Source: Steroidobacteraceae bacterium
GTDB lineage: Bacteria > Pseudomonadota > Gammaproteobacteria > Steroidobacterales > Steroidobacteraceae
Direction of reading: 5' to 3'
DNA: 64,000 bases
Assembly: GCA_019187185.1 (NCBI GenBank)
Contig: JABAQU010000004.1
Span: 86,072 to 150,071 of the forward strand
The position numbers were made by a program, and so were the translations under genes. The notes beneath the pieces are model-generated. The model was not told where the DNA came from. It searched no databases and worked only from the letters and a program-made list of their open reading frames with translations. This document shows, piece by piece, positions 48,613 through 59,091 of the stretch (position 1 is the stretch's first letter; every line of letters begins with the position of its first letter).

Positions 48613-49769
48613 TGGGTGCGCGGCCGGTCTATCTCGACAATGCCGCGACGACCCCGGTCGACCCGCGTGTGGCCGCTGCGATGGCCGAATGCCTGACCGC
48701 CGACGGCGCCTTCGGCAATGCCGCATCGACGCATCGCTTTGGACGCGAGGCGGCGCGGCTCATCGAGGCGGCGCGGGGCGACGTGGCCGCACTGATCGGA
48801 GCGCAGGGCACCGAGATCGTGTTCACATCGGGAGCCACCGAAGCGTCGAACCTCGCGCTGCTCGGCTCGGCGCGCGCCAACGCCGACCGGCGGCGCCACC
48901 TCGTGACGGCGCGTACCGAACACCGTGCGACCCTCGATCCGCTGCGCCGGCTCGAGCGCGAGGGCTGGTCGGTGACCCGCCTCGCGCCGGACGCGGAAGG
49001 TCGTGTGTCGCCCGAGGCGGTGCGCGAGGCGCTGCGCGCCGACACGCTGCTCGTGTCGGTCATGCAGGTCAACAACGAGACGGGGGTCGTGCAGGATGTC
49101 GCGGCGATCGGCGCGGTGTGCCGCGCCGCGGGCGTGCTGTTTCACTGCGATCTCGCGCAGTCGGTCGGCAAGGTGCCGACGGCGGGCCTCGCCCGGCTGG
49201 TCGACTTCGCTTCGCTGACCGCGCACAAGATCCACGGCCCGAAGGGAGTCGGTGCGCTCTACGTCGCGGAAGGTGCGCGGCCATGGCTCGAGCCGATCGT
49301 CTTCGGGGGCGGACAGGAGCGGGGACTGCGCTCGGGCACGCTGCCGACCCATCAGATCGTCGGCTTCGGCCGCGCCGCCGCGCTTGTCGCGAGCGAGGGT
49401 GCTGCCGACGCCGCGCGGATGGGCACGCTGCGCGCGACGCTGTGGGAGTCCCTCGGCGCGTTGCCCTGTGTGCACCTGAACAGCCCGCTCGCAGGCGGAT
49501 CGCCCGCGATCCTCAACGTGTCCTTCGAGGGCGTCGAGGGCGAAAGCCTCGTCGCGGCACTGGGCGGGATTGCCGTCTCGACCGGATCCGCCTGCAGTTC
49601 CGCGACGGCCGAACCGTCCTACGTGCTGCGCGCCCTCGGGCGCAGTACCGAGCTGGCGCAGAGCTCGCTGCGCTTCAGCTTCGGCCGCACGACGAGCGCT
49701 GCCGACGTCGATATTGCGGCGGCGGCCGTGCGGCGCGCCGTGACACGCCTGCGCGAGGTGGCGCCGTGA
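48612..49769 (+). CDS. iscS: Cysteine desulfurase IscS-like
   Basis: 385 residues (E. coli IscS 404). It takes sulfur from cysteine for Fe-S clusters and thiolated tRNA. The N-terminus YLDNAATTPVDPRV, the PLP lysine in TAHKIHGPKGVGALYV, and the mobile loop with the active cysteine STGSACSSATAEPSYVLRAL are present. The ATG overlaps the trmJ stop by one base (TGATG). It is followed by an IscU-like gene overlapping as GTGA. Confidence 0.95.
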   Translation: MGARPVYLDNAATTPVDPRVAAAMAECLTADGAFGNAASTHRFGREAARLIEAARGDVAALIGAQGTEIVFTSGATEASNLALLGSARANADRRRHLVTARTEHRATLDPLRRLEREGWSVTRLAPDAEGRVSPEAVREALRADTLLVSVMQVNNETGVVQDVAAIGAVCRAAGVLFHCDLAQSVGKVPTAGLARLVDFASLTAHKIHGPKGVGALYVAEGARPWLEPIVFGGGQERGLRSGTLPTHQIVGFGRAAALVASEGAADAARMGTLRATLWESLGALPCVHLNSPLAGGSPAILNVSFEGVEGESLVAALGGIAVSTGSACSSATAEPSYVLRALGRSTELAQSSLRFSFGRTTSAADVDIAAAAVRRAVTRLREVAP

Positions 49770-50224
49770 GCGGGCCGCGCGCGAGCGTCGACCAGCTCGG
49801 GGATACCCTGAGCGGCGCGACGCGCGAGGCGTTCGAGGCGCTCGCCCATGCGGGTTCCCTGCCCGATGGGGCGGGCGTCGTGCGAGGAGAAGCCGGCCGC
49901 GAGGCCACCGGCACGCGTGTACGCTTTTCCCTGCGCGTGGCGCAGGACCAGGTCGTCGAGGCGCGATTCCAGGCCTACGGCTGTCCCCATACCCTCGCCG
50001 TGGCCAGCTGGATTGCCGGCGCGCTGCCGGGGAGGCTGCGGGCGGACCTGTCACCCGGTACGCCCGCCGACTGGGCCCGACACTTCGATGTGCCGATCGA
50101 GAAGTTCGGCCGGCTCCTCGTGATCGAAGACGCGTTGCGGGACTGCGTCGCAAAATGGCCTGATCAGGGTGTGAACGGACCCGCTGCGCGCGGCCCGGCG
50201 AAGCGCCGTACAATGGGGCCATGA
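49766..50224 (+). CDS. Degenerate IscU-like protein between iscS and iscA
   Basis: 152 residues from GTG 49766. [19 protein letters not shown] aligns with IscU RFKTYGCGSAIASSS, and [13 protein letters not shown] with IscU VKIHCSILAEDAI. Only the middle of the three cluster cysteines (IscU Cys63, here Cys73) is kept; Cys37 falls in a segment with no Cys, and Cys106 is Arg. A second Cys, 127, lies elsewhere. It overlaps both iscS and iscA (ATGA). The fold is probably IscU-like, but ordinary scaffold function is doubtful; its job is unknown. Confidence 0.75.
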   Translation: MSGPRASVDQLGDTLSGATREAFEALAHAGSLPDGAGVVRGEAGREATGTRVRFSLRVAQDQVVEARFQAYGCPHTLAVASWIAGALPGRLRADLSPGTPADWARHFDVPIEKFGRLLVIEDALRDCVAKWPDQGVNGPAARGPAKRRTMGP

Positions 50225-50544
50225 GCATCCATCTGACCCCGGCGGCGGCCGAGCGCGTCAAGAGTTTCATCGCCGCGCGCGGCAAGGGGCTCGGCCTGCG
50301 GCTCGGCGTGCGCAAGACCGGCTGCTCGGGCTTTGCCTATGTCGTGAATTACGCGGACGAAGCCCGGGCCGACGACCGGGTCTTCGAGGACCTCGGCGTC
50401 AAGGTCTACGTCGACCCCGAGAGCCTGCCGCTCGTCGAGGGCACCACCGTCGATTTCGTCCGCCAGGGGCTCAACGAGGCCTTCCGGTTCTCGAACCCGA
50501 ACACACGGGGCGAATGCGGCTGCGGCGAGAGCTTCAGCGTGTAA
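50221..50544 (+). CDS. iscA: Iron-sulfur cluster assembly protein IscA
   Basis: 107 residues, closely like E. coli IscA in length and layout. The three ligands are in [11 protein letters not shown] and the C-terminal [10 protein letters not shown]. It carries Fe-S clusters to targets. The C-terminus CGCGESF favours IscA over ErpA. ATG overlaps the previous stop. Confidence 0.95.
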   Translation: MSIHLTPAAAERVKSFIAARGKGLGLRLGVRKTGCSGFAYVVNYADEARADDRVFEDLGVKVYVDPESLPLVEGTTVDFVRQGLNEAFRFSNPNTRGECGCGESFSV

Positions 50545-50549
50545 ACTAG

Positions 50550-50570
50550 CGGGTTTGCAGGCCAAACCCG
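50550..50570. promoter_or_regulatory. Inverted repeat between iscA and ndk
   Basis: Perfect 8-bp arms, CGGGTTTG and CAAACCCG, around CAGGC. It begins six bases after the iscA stop and ends 10 bases before the ndk ATG. It may be a hairpin attenuating readthrough or a protein site for ndk; there is no T-tract. Confidence 0.45.
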
Positions 50571-50580
50571 AGGATTCCGC

Positions 50581-51009
50581 ATGGCGCTCGAGCGCACCCT
50601 TTCCATCGTCAAGCCGGACGGCGTGACGCGCAATCTCATCGGCGAAGTGATCCGCCGCCTCGAAAAGTCCGGGCTCCGGGTCGTCGGCAGCCGCATGCTG
50701 CGGCTCACCACGGCGCAGGCCGAGGGTTTCTATGCCGTGCACCGCGAGCGGCCGTTCTTCAGGGATCTCGTCACGTACATGACGTCGGGCCCCGTGGTCG
50801 TGCAGGTGCTCGAGGGCGAGAACGCCGTCGCGAAGAATCGCGAGGTGATGGGCGCCACCGACCCGAAGAAGGCGGCGCCGGGCACGATCCGCGCCGACCT
50901 CGCCGAGAGCATCGAGGCCAATACCGTGCACGGCTCCGATTCCGTCGAAAACGCGAAGGTCGAGATCGCCTATTTCTTCAAGGACTCCGAGCTGTGCGCC
51001 AGGAGCTGA
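50581..51009 (+). CDS. ndk: Nucleoside diphosphate kinase
   Basis: 142 residues. It balances nucleoside triphosphates with ATP by a phosphohistidine. Opening [18 protein letters not shown] and the active-site [12 protein letters not shown] (His near residue 118) are diagnostic. As in gammaproteobacteria, rlmN follows. Confidence 0.98.
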   Translation: MALERTLSIVKPDGVTRNLIGEVIRRLEKSGLRVVGSRMLRLTTAQAEGFYAVHRERPFFRDLVTYMTSGPVVVQVLEGENAVAKNREVMGATDPKKAAPGTIRADLAESIEANTVHGSDSVENAKVEIAYFFKDSELCARS

Positions 51010-51042
51010 CGGCTCGGCGCGCCTAGCCAGAAGGGAAGTTCC

Positions 51043-52176
51043 GTGGTGTCCGTGGATCAGGAACGCGTCAACCTGCTCGGGCTCGAGCGGCCCGCGCTCG
51101 AGGCGTTTGTCGGCTCGATCGGCAGCAAGCCGTTTCGCGCGCGCCAGCTGATGCAGTGGATCTACGGGCGCGGCGAGTCGCGCTTTGCGGCGATGACCGA
51201 TCTTGCCAAGGACTTTCGCGCGCGGCTGGCGGACTGCGCCGAAGTGCGCGCACCCGCGATCGTGACGACGCAGCGCTCGGCGGACGGTACACGCAAGTGG
51301 CTGCTGCGCGCCGATGCGGTCCAGGCGATCGAGATGGTCTTCATCCCGGAGGAGGGCCGCGGCACGCTGTGCATTTCCTCGCAGGTCGGCTGCGCGCTCG
51401 ATTGCTCGTTCTGCTCGACGGCGCAGCAGGGCTTCAACCGGAATCTTTCGACCGCCGAGATCGTCGGCCAGGTCTGGCTCGCGGCACGCGAACTCGAACG
51501 TGATTTCGTGCCGCCGCCTGGCGCCTCGCCCGGCCAGCGCGCCATCACCAATGTCGTGCTGATGGGCATGGGCGAGCCGCTCGCTAACTTCCGCAATGTG
51601 GTGCCGGCGCTGCGCATTTTCACGGACGATTTCGGCTTCGACCTCTCGCGCCGGCGCGTCACGCTGTCGACCTCGGGGCTCGTGCCGCAGATCTACAAAC
51701 TCGCCGAGGAAGTGAACGTGGCGCTCGCGGTGTCGCTGCACGCACCGACCGACGAGTTGCGGAGTGTTCTCGTGCCGATCAACCGCAAGCACCCGATCGC
51801 AGAGCTGCTCGAGGCGTGCTGGCACTACCTCGACGAGCAGAACGGCCGCAGCGTCACGTTCGAGTACGTGATGCTGGACGGCGTGAACGACCAGCCCGAG
51901 CACGCGCGCGGCCTCGTGCGGTTGCTGAAGGGGCATCCGGCCAAGCTGAACCTCATTCCGTTCAATCCGTTCCCGGGCACGCGCTACCGGCGTTCGAGCC
52001 CGGCGGCAATCCAGCGCTTCCGCGACGAACTGCTGTCGCGCGGGGTGCTCGCGACGGTCCGTCGCACGCGCGGCGAGGACATCGATGCGGCGTGCGGCCA
52101 GCTCGCCGGCCGCGTGGAAAACCGCACGACAGTGCGTCTCGGCAGCAAGATGATCGGCGTGGCGGTGCAGACATGA
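51043..52176 (+). CDS. rlmN: Dual-specificity rRNA/tRNA adenine-C2 methyltransferase RlmN
   Basis: 377 residues, radical SAM. It methylates A2503 in 23S rRNA and A37 in some tRNAs. The cluster motif is [26 protein letters not shown] and [12 protein letters not shown] follow. The methyl-carrying cysteine is near the C-terminus in [13 protein letters not shown] 51043 follows AAGGGAAG. ATGA overlap with pilW. Confidence 0.97.
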   Translation: MVSVDQERVNLLGLERPALEAFVGSIGSKPFRARQLMQWIYGRGESRFAAMTDLAKDFRARLADCAEVRAPAIVTTQRSADGTRKWLLRADAVQAIEMVFIPEEGRGTLCISSQVGCALDCSFCSTAQQGFNRNLSTAEIVGQVWLAARELERDFVPPPGASPGQRAITNVVLMGMGEPLANFRNVVPALRIFTDDFGFDLSRRRVTLSTSGLVPQIYKLAEEVNVALAVSLHAPTDELRSVLVPINRKHPIAELLEACWHYLDEQNGRSVTFEYVMLDGVNDQPEHARGLVRLLKGHPAKLNLIPFNPFPGTRYRRSSPAAIQRFRDELLSRGVLATVRRTRGEDIDAACGQLAGRVENRTTVRLGSKMIGVAVQT

Positions 52177-52943
52177 TGGCAATGCGTAGTCGGGGGGCGA
52201 TCATCGGGGCCGTGGCGATGCTGCTGCTCGCGGCGTGCACGACCACCAGCACGGGCCCGAAGAAGTCGACCACGAGCGCCGCCGAGTACAACGTGCAGCT
52301 CGGTTACGCCTACCTGCAGCAGGGCAATCTCGCGCTCGCGAAGGACAAGCTCGAACGCGCGGTGAAGCAGGATCCGGCGAACCCGGCCGTGCGCAGCGCG
52401 CTCGGGCTGCTGTACGAGCGGCTCGGGCAGCCAAAGGCCGCCGACCGCGAATATGCGACGGCGCTGCGCCTCGCACCGAAGGACCCGGAGATCGAGAACA
52501 ACTACGCGATCTACCTGTGCCGCAACGGGCGGGTCGACGAGGGCGTCACGCGCTTCGAATCGGCAGCGCGCAATCCGCTGTACCGCACACCGGAGGCGGC
52601 CTACACGAACGCGGGCGTGTGCCAGCGCGGCGCGGGCCAGCTCGAGCCGGCCGAGAAGAACTTCGTCCGCGCGCTCACGGTGAAGCCCAATTACGCGGAG
52701 GCCGTATACCAGCTCGGCGACCTGCGGCTCGCGCAGGGCAAGACCGCCGAGGCGCGCGCCGACGTCGACCGGTATCTCGATGCGTTCCGTGCCACGCCCG
52801 ATCTGCTGATGCTGCGCGTACGCATCGCCCGAGCGGCCGGCGATCGGGTGGCGGAAGAGAAGTTTTCGCGCCGCCTGCGCATGGACTTCCCTGATTCCGA
52901 GCAGGCGCGCGCGCTCGGCGGCGCGGCGCGCAACCCCGGATGA
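52173..52943 (+). CDS. pilW: Type IV pilus biogenesis TPR lipoprotein PilW/PilF
   Basis: 256 residues. Lipoprotein signal with lipobox LLLAAC (Cys about 22), then about four to five TPR units ([41 protein letters not shown]). Such lipoproteins help the PilQ secretin assemble. Located between rlmN and rodZ as usual. No other pilus genes are in the window. Confidence 0.93.
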   Translation: MMAMRSRGAIIGAVAMLLLAACTTTSTGPKKSTTSAAEYNVQLGYAYLQQGNLALAKDKLERAVKQDPANPAVRSALGLLYERLGQPKAADREYATALRLAPKDPEIENNYAIYLCRNGRVDEGVTRFESAARNPLYRTPEAAYTNAGVCQRGAGQLEPAEKNFVRALTVKPNYAEAVYQLGDLRLAQGKTAEARADVDRYLDAFRATPDLLMLRVRIARAAGDRVAEEKFSRRLRMDFPDSEQARALGGAARNPG

Positions 52944-53776
52944 CGACCGCCCCAGGCGCGAGCGCGGAGCAGGGCATCGGCGCGCAACTGCGCGCCGCGC
53001 GCGAGCGCGCGGGCCTCACATCGTTGCAGGCGGCCGCCAAGCTGCATCTCGAACCCCGCATGATCGAGGCGCTGGAAAGCGACGACTTCGCGGCGCTCGG
53101 GGCCCCGGTGTACGTGCGTGGCCACTTGCGCCGCTATGCCGAATTGCTCGATGCGCCGGTCGAGACGCTTCTCGCCCGGTATGCGGCCGCCATCGCCGAG
53201 GCTGCACCACCCGATCTCGCGCAACTCACCCCGGCAAAGCCGATGGCGGGGCCACGCCAGCTCGCTGGGCCGGTGGTCGCCGTGATCGTCGCGGGCACGG
53301 TGATCGCCGGGATCTGGCTGGCGCTCAAGGGTTTGCCGACCGCCACGCTGCCTGGCAACGTGACGCCTGAGGCGACGCGACCTGCCGTGGCGCCGCCTGC
53401 CGCCTCGCCGCCCACCACTGAAGACACGAACGCCGGCGCGCCGGCGGCCGCGCTCCTCGAGGCCCCCGCTGCGGCGGCGGTGGATGCGGCGGTCGCGCCA
53501 CCGGCGGGCGAGGTCCGGTTGCGGCTCGCGGTGCGGAGCGATTCGTGGGTCGAGGTGTACGACGCGCGCGATGCGCGACTCTATTTCGGCCTGGCTCATG
53601 CGCCGACCACGGTGTCGCGCAGCGGTGTCGCCCCGCTGCGCGTGCTCCTCGGCTACGCCGAGGGTGTCGCCGTCGAGGTCGACGGGCACGCACTGACGCT
53701 GCCCGCCACTGCAAGACGCGGGCGCAGTGCCCGTTTCATCGTCGCCGCCGACGGCACGCTGTCGCCCGTACCATGA
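52940..53776 (+). CDS. rodZ: Cytoskeletal protein RodZ
   Basis: 278 residues. N-terminal Xre-type HTH (GAQLRAARERAGLTSLQAAA), one membrane helix (GPVVAVIVAGTVIAGIWLAL, about 111-130), a Pro/Ala-rich linker and a C-terminal DUF4115 domain (SDSWVEVYDARDARLYFG). It links MreB to the cell wall machinery and rod shape. It overlaps pilW and hisS by ATGA. Confidence 0.94.
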   Translation: MTTAPGASAEQGIGAQLRAARERAGLTSLQAAAKLHLEPRMIEALESDDFAALGAPVYVRGHLRRYAELLDAPVETLLARYAAAIAEAAPPDLAQLTPAKPMAGPRQLAGPVVAVIVAGTVIAGIWLALKGLPTATLPGNVTPEATRPAVAPPAASPPTTEDTNAGAPAAALLEAPAAAAVDAAVAPPAGEVRLRLAVRSDSWVEVYDARDARLYFGLAHAPTTVSRSGVAPLRVLLGYAEGVAVEVDGHALTLPATARRGRSARFIVAADGTLSPVP

Positions 53777-55047
53777 CGAGCGGCGTGCAACCCATTCGCG
53801 GCATGAACGACGTGCTGCCCGCCGACATCGGGCTCTGGCAGCACCTCGAGGCGACGCTGCGCGAACTCGTCGCGATGTATGGCTACGACGAAATCCGCGT
53901 ACCTGTCGTCGAGCACACGGAACTGTTCAAGCGCTCGATCGGCGAGTACACGGACATCGTCGAGAAGGAGATGTACACCTTCAGCGATCAGGGCGGCGAC
54001 AGCCTGACGCTGCGGCCCGAGGCGACGGCAGGCATCGCGCGCGCCGCGATCTCGAACGGCCTGCTGCGCGGGCAGAAGCACAAGCTGTGGTGCATCGGGC
54101 CGATGTTCCGCCATGAGCGGCCGCAGAAGGGGCGCTACCGGCAGTTCCACCAGTTCGACGTCGAGGCGCTCGGCTACGAGGGGCCGGACGTCGACGCCGA
54201 GATGATCGTGATGATCGGCCGGCTGTGGCGCATGCTCGGCGTGACGCGCGTGCGCCTGCAGGTGAACTCCCTCGGCACGCCGGCTTCGCGCGCGGCCTAT
54301 CGCGAGGAGCTCGTGCGCTATTTTCGCGGCCACGAGGCCGCCCTCGACGCCGACAGCCGCCGGCGGCTCGGCGGCAACCCGCTGCGCATCCTCGACAGCA
54401 AGAACCCGGACATGCAGGCGATCGTCGCCGGTGCGCCGCTGATCCTCGATCATCTCGACCCGGAATCCCGGGCGCACTTCGCGGCGCTGAAGTCGGCCTT
54501 GCGGGCCACCGGCATCGACTACACGGTGAACCCGCGGCTCGTGCGCGGCCTCGATTACTATTCGCGCACCGTGTTCGAGTGGACGACCGATGCCCTCGGT
54601 GCACAGGATGCGGTCTGCTCGGGCGGGCGCTATGACGGTCTCATCGCGCAGCTCGGCGGCGAGTCGACCCCTGCGATCGGCTTCGCGATGGGTATCGAGC
54701 GCGTGGTGGAACTCCTGCGCGGGGCGGGGGTCGTTCCTGTGGCGCGCGCGCCCGATGTCTACATCGTCGCGCCGGGCGAGCGCGCAGCAGCGGCGGGACT
54801 CGCGCTCGCCGAGCGGCTGCGGGAGGCGTTGCCGCAGCGGCGCATCGCATTCGGGCTCGGGGGCGGCAATTTCAAGGCGCAGTTCCGGCGCGCGGATCGC
54901 AGCGGCGCGCGGCTCGCGCTGGTGCTCGGCGACAGCGAGATGGACCGCGGCGTGGTGGCGATCAAGCACCTGCGGCGGGATGCAGAACAGATCGAATGCC
55001 CGGTGGCCGAGGCGCATGCCCGGCTCGCGGCAGTCCTGGAGGAGTAG
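53773..55047 (+). CDS. hisS: Histidyl-tRNA synthetase
   Basis: 424 residues, class II synthetase. Motifs include GMNDVLPADIGLWQ, TLRPEATAGIARA (motif 2 area), FRHERPQKGRYRQFHQFD, LVRGLDYYSRTVFEW and the C-terminal anticodon domain. Charges tRNA-His. ispG, which usually sits between rodZ and hisS, is missing. Stop lies three bases before yfgM. Confidence 0.98.
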   Translation: MTSGVQPIRGMNDVLPADIGLWQHLEATLRELVAMYGYDEIRVPVVEHTELFKRSIGEYTDIVEKEMYTFSDQGGDSLTLRPEATAGIARAAISNGLLRGQKHKLWCIGPMFRHERPQKGRYRQFHQFDVEALGYEGPDVDAEMIVMIGRLWRMLGVTRVRLQVNSLGTPASRAAYREELVRYFRGHEAALDADSRRRLGGNPLRILDSKNPDMQAIVAGAPLILDHLDPESRAHFAALKSALRATGIDYTVNPRLVRGLDYYSRTVFEWTTDALGAQDAVCSGGRYDGLIAQLGGESTPAIGFAMGIERVVELLRGAGVVPVARAPDVYIVAPGERAAAAGLALAERLREALPQRRIAFGLGGGNFKAQFRRADRSGARLALVLGDSEMDRGVVAIKHLRRDAEQIECPVAEAHARLAAVLEE

Positions 55048-55050
55048 GCA

Positions 55051-55734
55051 GTGGACGAGTTCATGTCGGAAAGCGAGCAATGGGAGCTCGTCAAGCGCTG
55101 GTTGCGCGAGAACGCGCTGTGGATCGTCGGCGGCGTCGTGCTCGGCGTCGCCGGGCTCGCCGGCTGGCGGATGTGGCTCGAGCGCGTGGACCGGCTCGCC
55201 ATGGAGGCGAGCGGCCGCTATGAGCAGGCGCTCGACGCATTCTCGCGCGGCGACCGCACCCGCGGGTACACGATCGTCGACGAACTGCGGCGCGACCACG
55301 ACGGCTCGCCCTACGCCGACCAGGGTGATCTGCTCGCGGCGCGCATCCATGTCGACGCGGGCGAGTACGACAAGGCGGGAGAGCGGCTGAACCGGGTCAT
55401 GACAAAGTCGCACGATGCGGAACTCGCGACTGTCGCGTGCGGCCGCCTCGCGCGCGTGCGGCTCGAGGAGGGCAAGCCGGACGAGGCGCTCGCGCTGCTG
55501 AAGGGCCACGAGGGCGGCGCATTTGCGCCGCAGTTCGATGAAATTCGCGGTGACGCACTCGTCGCGAAGGGCGATCGCGAGGGTGCGCTGACCGCGTATC
55601 GCGCGGCGCGTGCCGGCGCGACCGACGGCATCGCCGATCCGGGCCTGCTCGAACTGAAGATGGTCGCGCTCGAGCCGGCCACTGCCACGCAGCCTGCGCC
55701 CGCAACGCAGCCTGCACCTGCGAAGGCGGACTGA
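55051..55734 (+). CDS. yfgM: YfgM/TPR_21 family ancillary translocon protein
   Basis: 227 residues. A membrane helix (ALWIVGGVVLGVAGLAGW, about 25-42) is followed by a TPR_21 periplasmic domain. In E. coli YfgM joins SecYEG with PpiD and helps folding of exported proteins. The start is GTG 55051 with GGAGGAG upstream, rather than internal ATG 55063. The C-terminus ends in an Ala-Pro-Gln-Thr repeat. Confidence 0.92.
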   Translation: MDEFMSESEQWELVKRWLRENALWIVGGVVLGVAGLAGWRMWLERVDRLAMEASGRYEQALDAFSRGDRTRGYTIVDELRRDHDGSPYADQGDLLAARIHVDAGEYDKAGERLNRVMTKSHDAELATVACGRLARVRLEEGKPDEALALLKGHEGGAFAPQFDEIRGDALVAKGDREGALTAYRAARAGATDGIADPGLLELKMVALEPATATQPAPATQPAPAKAD

Positions 55735-55737
55735 GCC

Positions 55738-56871
55738 ATGCGTCGCCTCGCCTGTGCCGCGCTGCTCCTCGCCCTTGTGGCGTGCTCGAAGGACAAGGAG
55801 GTCAATCCGCCGGCCGAACTCGTCGACTTCCGGCAGACGCTCGATGTCGAGCGCGCGTGGGATGCAGGTGTCGGCGGAGGGGACGCGCCGCTGCGGCTCG
55901 GTCTCGGCGTGTCCGTCGTCGGTGACACCGTTTACGCGGCCGGCCACGGCGGAGAAGTGGTGGCGCTCGCGCTCGCGAACGGCCGCGCACTCTGGCAGGC
56001 AAAGACGAAGGCCCCGCTCGCCGGTGGCACCGGCGCCGATGCGTCTCTCGTGGCCGTCGGATCGAGCAAGGGCGAAGTCATTGCGCTGTCCGCTGCCGAC
56101 GGGCAGGTGCTGTGGCGCGTGTGGGTGCACGGCGAGGTGCTCTCCGCGCCGCTCGTGGCGCCCGCGGCGGTCGTCGTGCGTACCGTCGACGGGCGGCTCG
56201 TCGCTCTCGCCCGCGACAACGGCAAGGAACTGTGGAGCGTCGAGCAGCAGGTCCCGCGCCTCACGCTGCGCGGCGTCGCGGTCCCGGCATTCGCCGGCGA
56301 TGTCGTCGTCTGCGGCTTCGACAACGGCAAGGTGGTCGGCGCCAGCCTGCACGACGGATCGGTGCTGTGGGAAACGCCGGTCGCGCCGGCACACGGCCGC
56401 ACCGAGCTCGAACGGCTGAACGACATCGACTCGCGCGTGTGGATCGACGGTGACAATGTCTTCGCGATCGGCTTCCAGGGGCGCCTCGCGATGCTCGCGC
56501 TCGACAACGGGCAGATCTGGTGGGCGCACGACCTGTCGAGCTACCGCGGTCTGGCGCTGGACGGCGAGCACCTGTATGTCGCGACCGCGGAAGGCGACGT
56601 CGTCGCACTCGTGAGTCGCACCGGCGCCGAGTCCTGGCGCCAGAAGGCGCTCGCCTGGCGCGGTCTGTCCGCGCCGGTCGTCATCGGCAACCACGTCGTC
56701 GTCGCCGATTACCAGGGCTACGTTCATTTCCTCGACAAGTCGAACGGCGAGATCGTCGCGCGGGTGAAGTCGGGCGGCACCCGCGTCTCGAACCCGCCGG
56801 TCGTGGCGGGAGATACCGTGATCGTGATCAACGACGACGGGCGCATCAGCGCCTTTCGGCCGAAGGCCTGA
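55738..56871 (+). CDS. bamB: Outer membrane protein assembly factor BamB
   Basis: 377 residues. Lipobox LLALVAC (Cys about 16), then a PQQ-type beta propeller with repeats such as GRALWQAK, GQVLWRVWV, GKELWSVEQ and GQIWWAHD. It is an accessory lipoprotein of the BAM complex that folds outer membrane barrels. ATG 55738 lies four bases after the yfgM stop. Confidence 0.96.
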   Translation: MRRLACAALLLALVACSKDKEVNPPAELVDFRQTLDVERAWDAGVGGGDAPLRLGLGVSVVGDTVYAAGHGGEVVALALANGRALWQAKTKAPLAGGTGADASLVAVGSSKGEVIALSAADGQVLWRVWVHGEVLSAPLVAPAAVVVRTVDGRLVALARDNGKELWSVEQQVPRLTLRGVAVPAFAGDVVVCGFDNGKVVGASLHDGSVLWETPVAPAHGRTELERLNDIDSRVWIDGDNVFAIGFQGRLAMLALDNGQIWWAHDLSSYRGLALDGEHLYVATAEGDVVALVSRTGAESWRQKALAWRGLSAPVVIGNHVVVADYQGYVHFLDKSNGEIVARVKSGGTRVSNPPVVAGDTVIVINDDGRISAFRPKA

Positions 56872-56893
56872 GGCGCCCGGCCACGGCCGGCTC

Positions 56894-58273
56894 ATGCTGC
56901 CCGTCGTTGCGCTGGTCGGCCGGCCGAATGTCGGCAAGTCGACGCTGTTCAACGCGCTGACGCGTACGCGCGACGCCATCGTCGCCGACGAGCCGGGCGT
57001 CACGCGCGATCGCCAGTACGGCTACGGCAAGGTCGGGCCCGTGCCGTATGTGGTGATCGACACCGGCGGCATCGTCGAGCAGCCGGCGGGCATCGAGGCG
57101 CCGATGCGCACGCAGACCGATCGCGCGGTCGACGAAGCCGACCATCTCGTGTTCATCGTCGATGCGCGATCGGGTGTCACGCCGCAGGACGAATTCATCG
57201 CGCGGCGCCTGCGCCGCGCGGGCAAGCGCGTGGTGCTCGCGGCGAACAAGGCCGAAGGTCTCGACACGGACATCGCCACCGCCGACTTTCATGCGCTCGG
57301 CTTCGGCGAACCCGTGCCGGTGTCGGCGGCCCACGGACAGGGCGCGCGCGAATTGATGGACGTCGTGCTGGCCGATGCCGTGGCCGCGGGCGGCGCGCCA
57401 GGTTCAGGCGACGCAGCGGCCGGCGAGGGCGTGCGGGGTGCGATCCGCATCGCCGTGATCGGTCGTCCGAATGTCGGCAAGTCGACGCTCGTGAACCGCC
57501 TCCTCGGCGAGGAGCGCGTGATCGCGAGCGACCTGCCGGGCACGACGCGCGACAGCATCTTCGTGCCGTTCCGGCGCGACGAACGCGACTTCCTGCTGAT
57601 CGATACCGCGGGCGTGCGGCGGCGCGCGAAGATCGAGGATGCGGTCGAGCGCGCGAGCGTCGCCAAGACGCTGCAGGCGATTGCCGAAGCGCATGTCGTC
57701 GTCGTCGTGCTCGACGCGCACGATACGGTCGGCGAGCAGGACGCGAGCGTGCTCGGGCTCGCGCTCGAGGAAGGGCGCGCGCTGCTGATCGCGGTCAACA
57801 AGTGGGACCACATCCCGATGGAGCAGCGCGAGGAGATCCGGGGCAGAATCGCACTGAAACTCGATTTCGCGCCGTTCGTGCCCGTGCACTACATTTCGGC
57901 GCGCCACGGAACCGGTGTGGGCGAACTCGTGCAGGCCGCGATCCGCGCTTACGAGGGCGCGATGCGCGAGATGCGCACGCCCGAGCTCACGCGCACGCTC
58001 GAGCGCGCGATGGCGCAGCACCAGCCGCCGCTCGTGCGGGGACGGCGCATCAAGCTGCGCTACGCACACCAGGGCGGGCGCAATCCGCCGCGCATCGTGA
58101 TCCACGGCAACCAGACGAAGCACGTGCCGGACGCCTACCGGCGCTATCTCGCGAACGTGTTTCGCGAGACGTTCGACCTCCATGCCTCGCCGGTCGCGAT
58201 CGAATTCCGTACCGACGCGAATCCGTACGACCGCTCAGCGTCTCGCCCCGTCCGGCGAGGCGGGAAGAAATAG
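56894..58273 (+). CDS. der: Ribosome-associated GTPase Der
   Basis: 459 residues with two G domains, each opening with GRPNVGKST ([18 protein letters not shown] and [18 protein letters not shown]), then a KH-like domain with [17 protein letters not shown]. It matures the 50S subunit. Its 3' end overlaps the convergent M23 peptidase gene by 39 bases. Confidence 0.98.
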   Translation: MLPVVALVGRPNVGKSTLFNALTRTRDAIVADEPGVTRDRQYGYGKVGPVPYVVIDTGGIVEQPAGIEAPMRTQTDRAVDEADHLVFIVDARSGVTPQDEFIARRLRRAGKRVVLAANKAEGLDTDIATADFHALGFGEPVPVSAAHGQGARELMDVVLADAVAAGGAPGSGDAAAGEGVRGAIRIAVIGRPNVGKSTLVNRLLGEERVIASDLPGTTRDSIFVPFRRDERDFLLIDTAGVRRRAKIEDAVERASVAKTLQAIAEAHVVVVVLDAHDTVGEQDASVLGLALEEGRALLIAVNKWDHIPMEQREEIRGRIALKLDFAPFVPVHYISARHGTGVGELVQAAIRAYEGAMREMRTPELTRTLERAMAQHQPPLVRGRRIKLRYAHQGGRNPPRIVIHGNQTKHVPDAYRRYLANVFRETFDLHASPVAIEFRTDANPYDRSASRPVRRGGKK

Positions 58274-59091
58274 CGCCGGATCGACCGACACCCGGTTCAG
58301 CATCACGCCCCAGTGCAGGTGTGGTCCCGTCACGCGGCCCGTCGCGCCGACCTTGCCGATCGGTTCGCCGGCCTTGACGACCTGGCCCACTGCGACATCG
58401 ATCGCGGACAGGTGGCAATACATCGTGACGAGGCCCTGGCCGTGGTCGAGCAGGATCGTGTTGCCGTTGAAGAAGTAGTCGCCCGTGTCGATCACGCGGC
58501 CGTCGGCGGGCGCAATGACCGGCGTGCCCGTGGCGGCGGCGATATCCATGCCGGTGTGCGGCTGGCGCGCCTGGCCGTTGAAGAAGCGCCGCAGGCCATA
58601 CGAGCTCGAGCGCTGTCCCGGTACGGGAGCCGCGAGCAAGAGCGTGGCGGGCGCCTCCGGCGAGAATGTCGCGATCGCGGCGCGCATTTTCTCGCGCTCC
58701 CTCGTGACCCGCTCGAGGTCGGCCGCCGAGAGATCCACCTGGCCCGGCTTCACCTGCAGGCGCTGGGTCGCATATTTCTTCCCGTGGATGTCGATCGGGA
58801 TATCGCGTCGCGCACCCTCGCGCGTCGTCACGCGCACCTGCACGGCGCCGACCGCCTGCGAGAGCGGCACGCCGACGACGGCCGTCCAGTGCCCGTCCGC
58901 GCGCACGACCATCGTGCGCGCGCCGTCGAACGTGACGACCGGAGCGGGGACGGCGGGCTCGATCGCGCCGACCTCGACGAGCAGCACGCCGCCCGGCACG
59001 GCGCTCTCACGCGGCAGCGCCGGCGCCGATGGGTCAGCCTGGGCCGCTGGTGCAAGCGCGACGAGCGCAGCGCTGAAGAGTTCGGGCAGCA

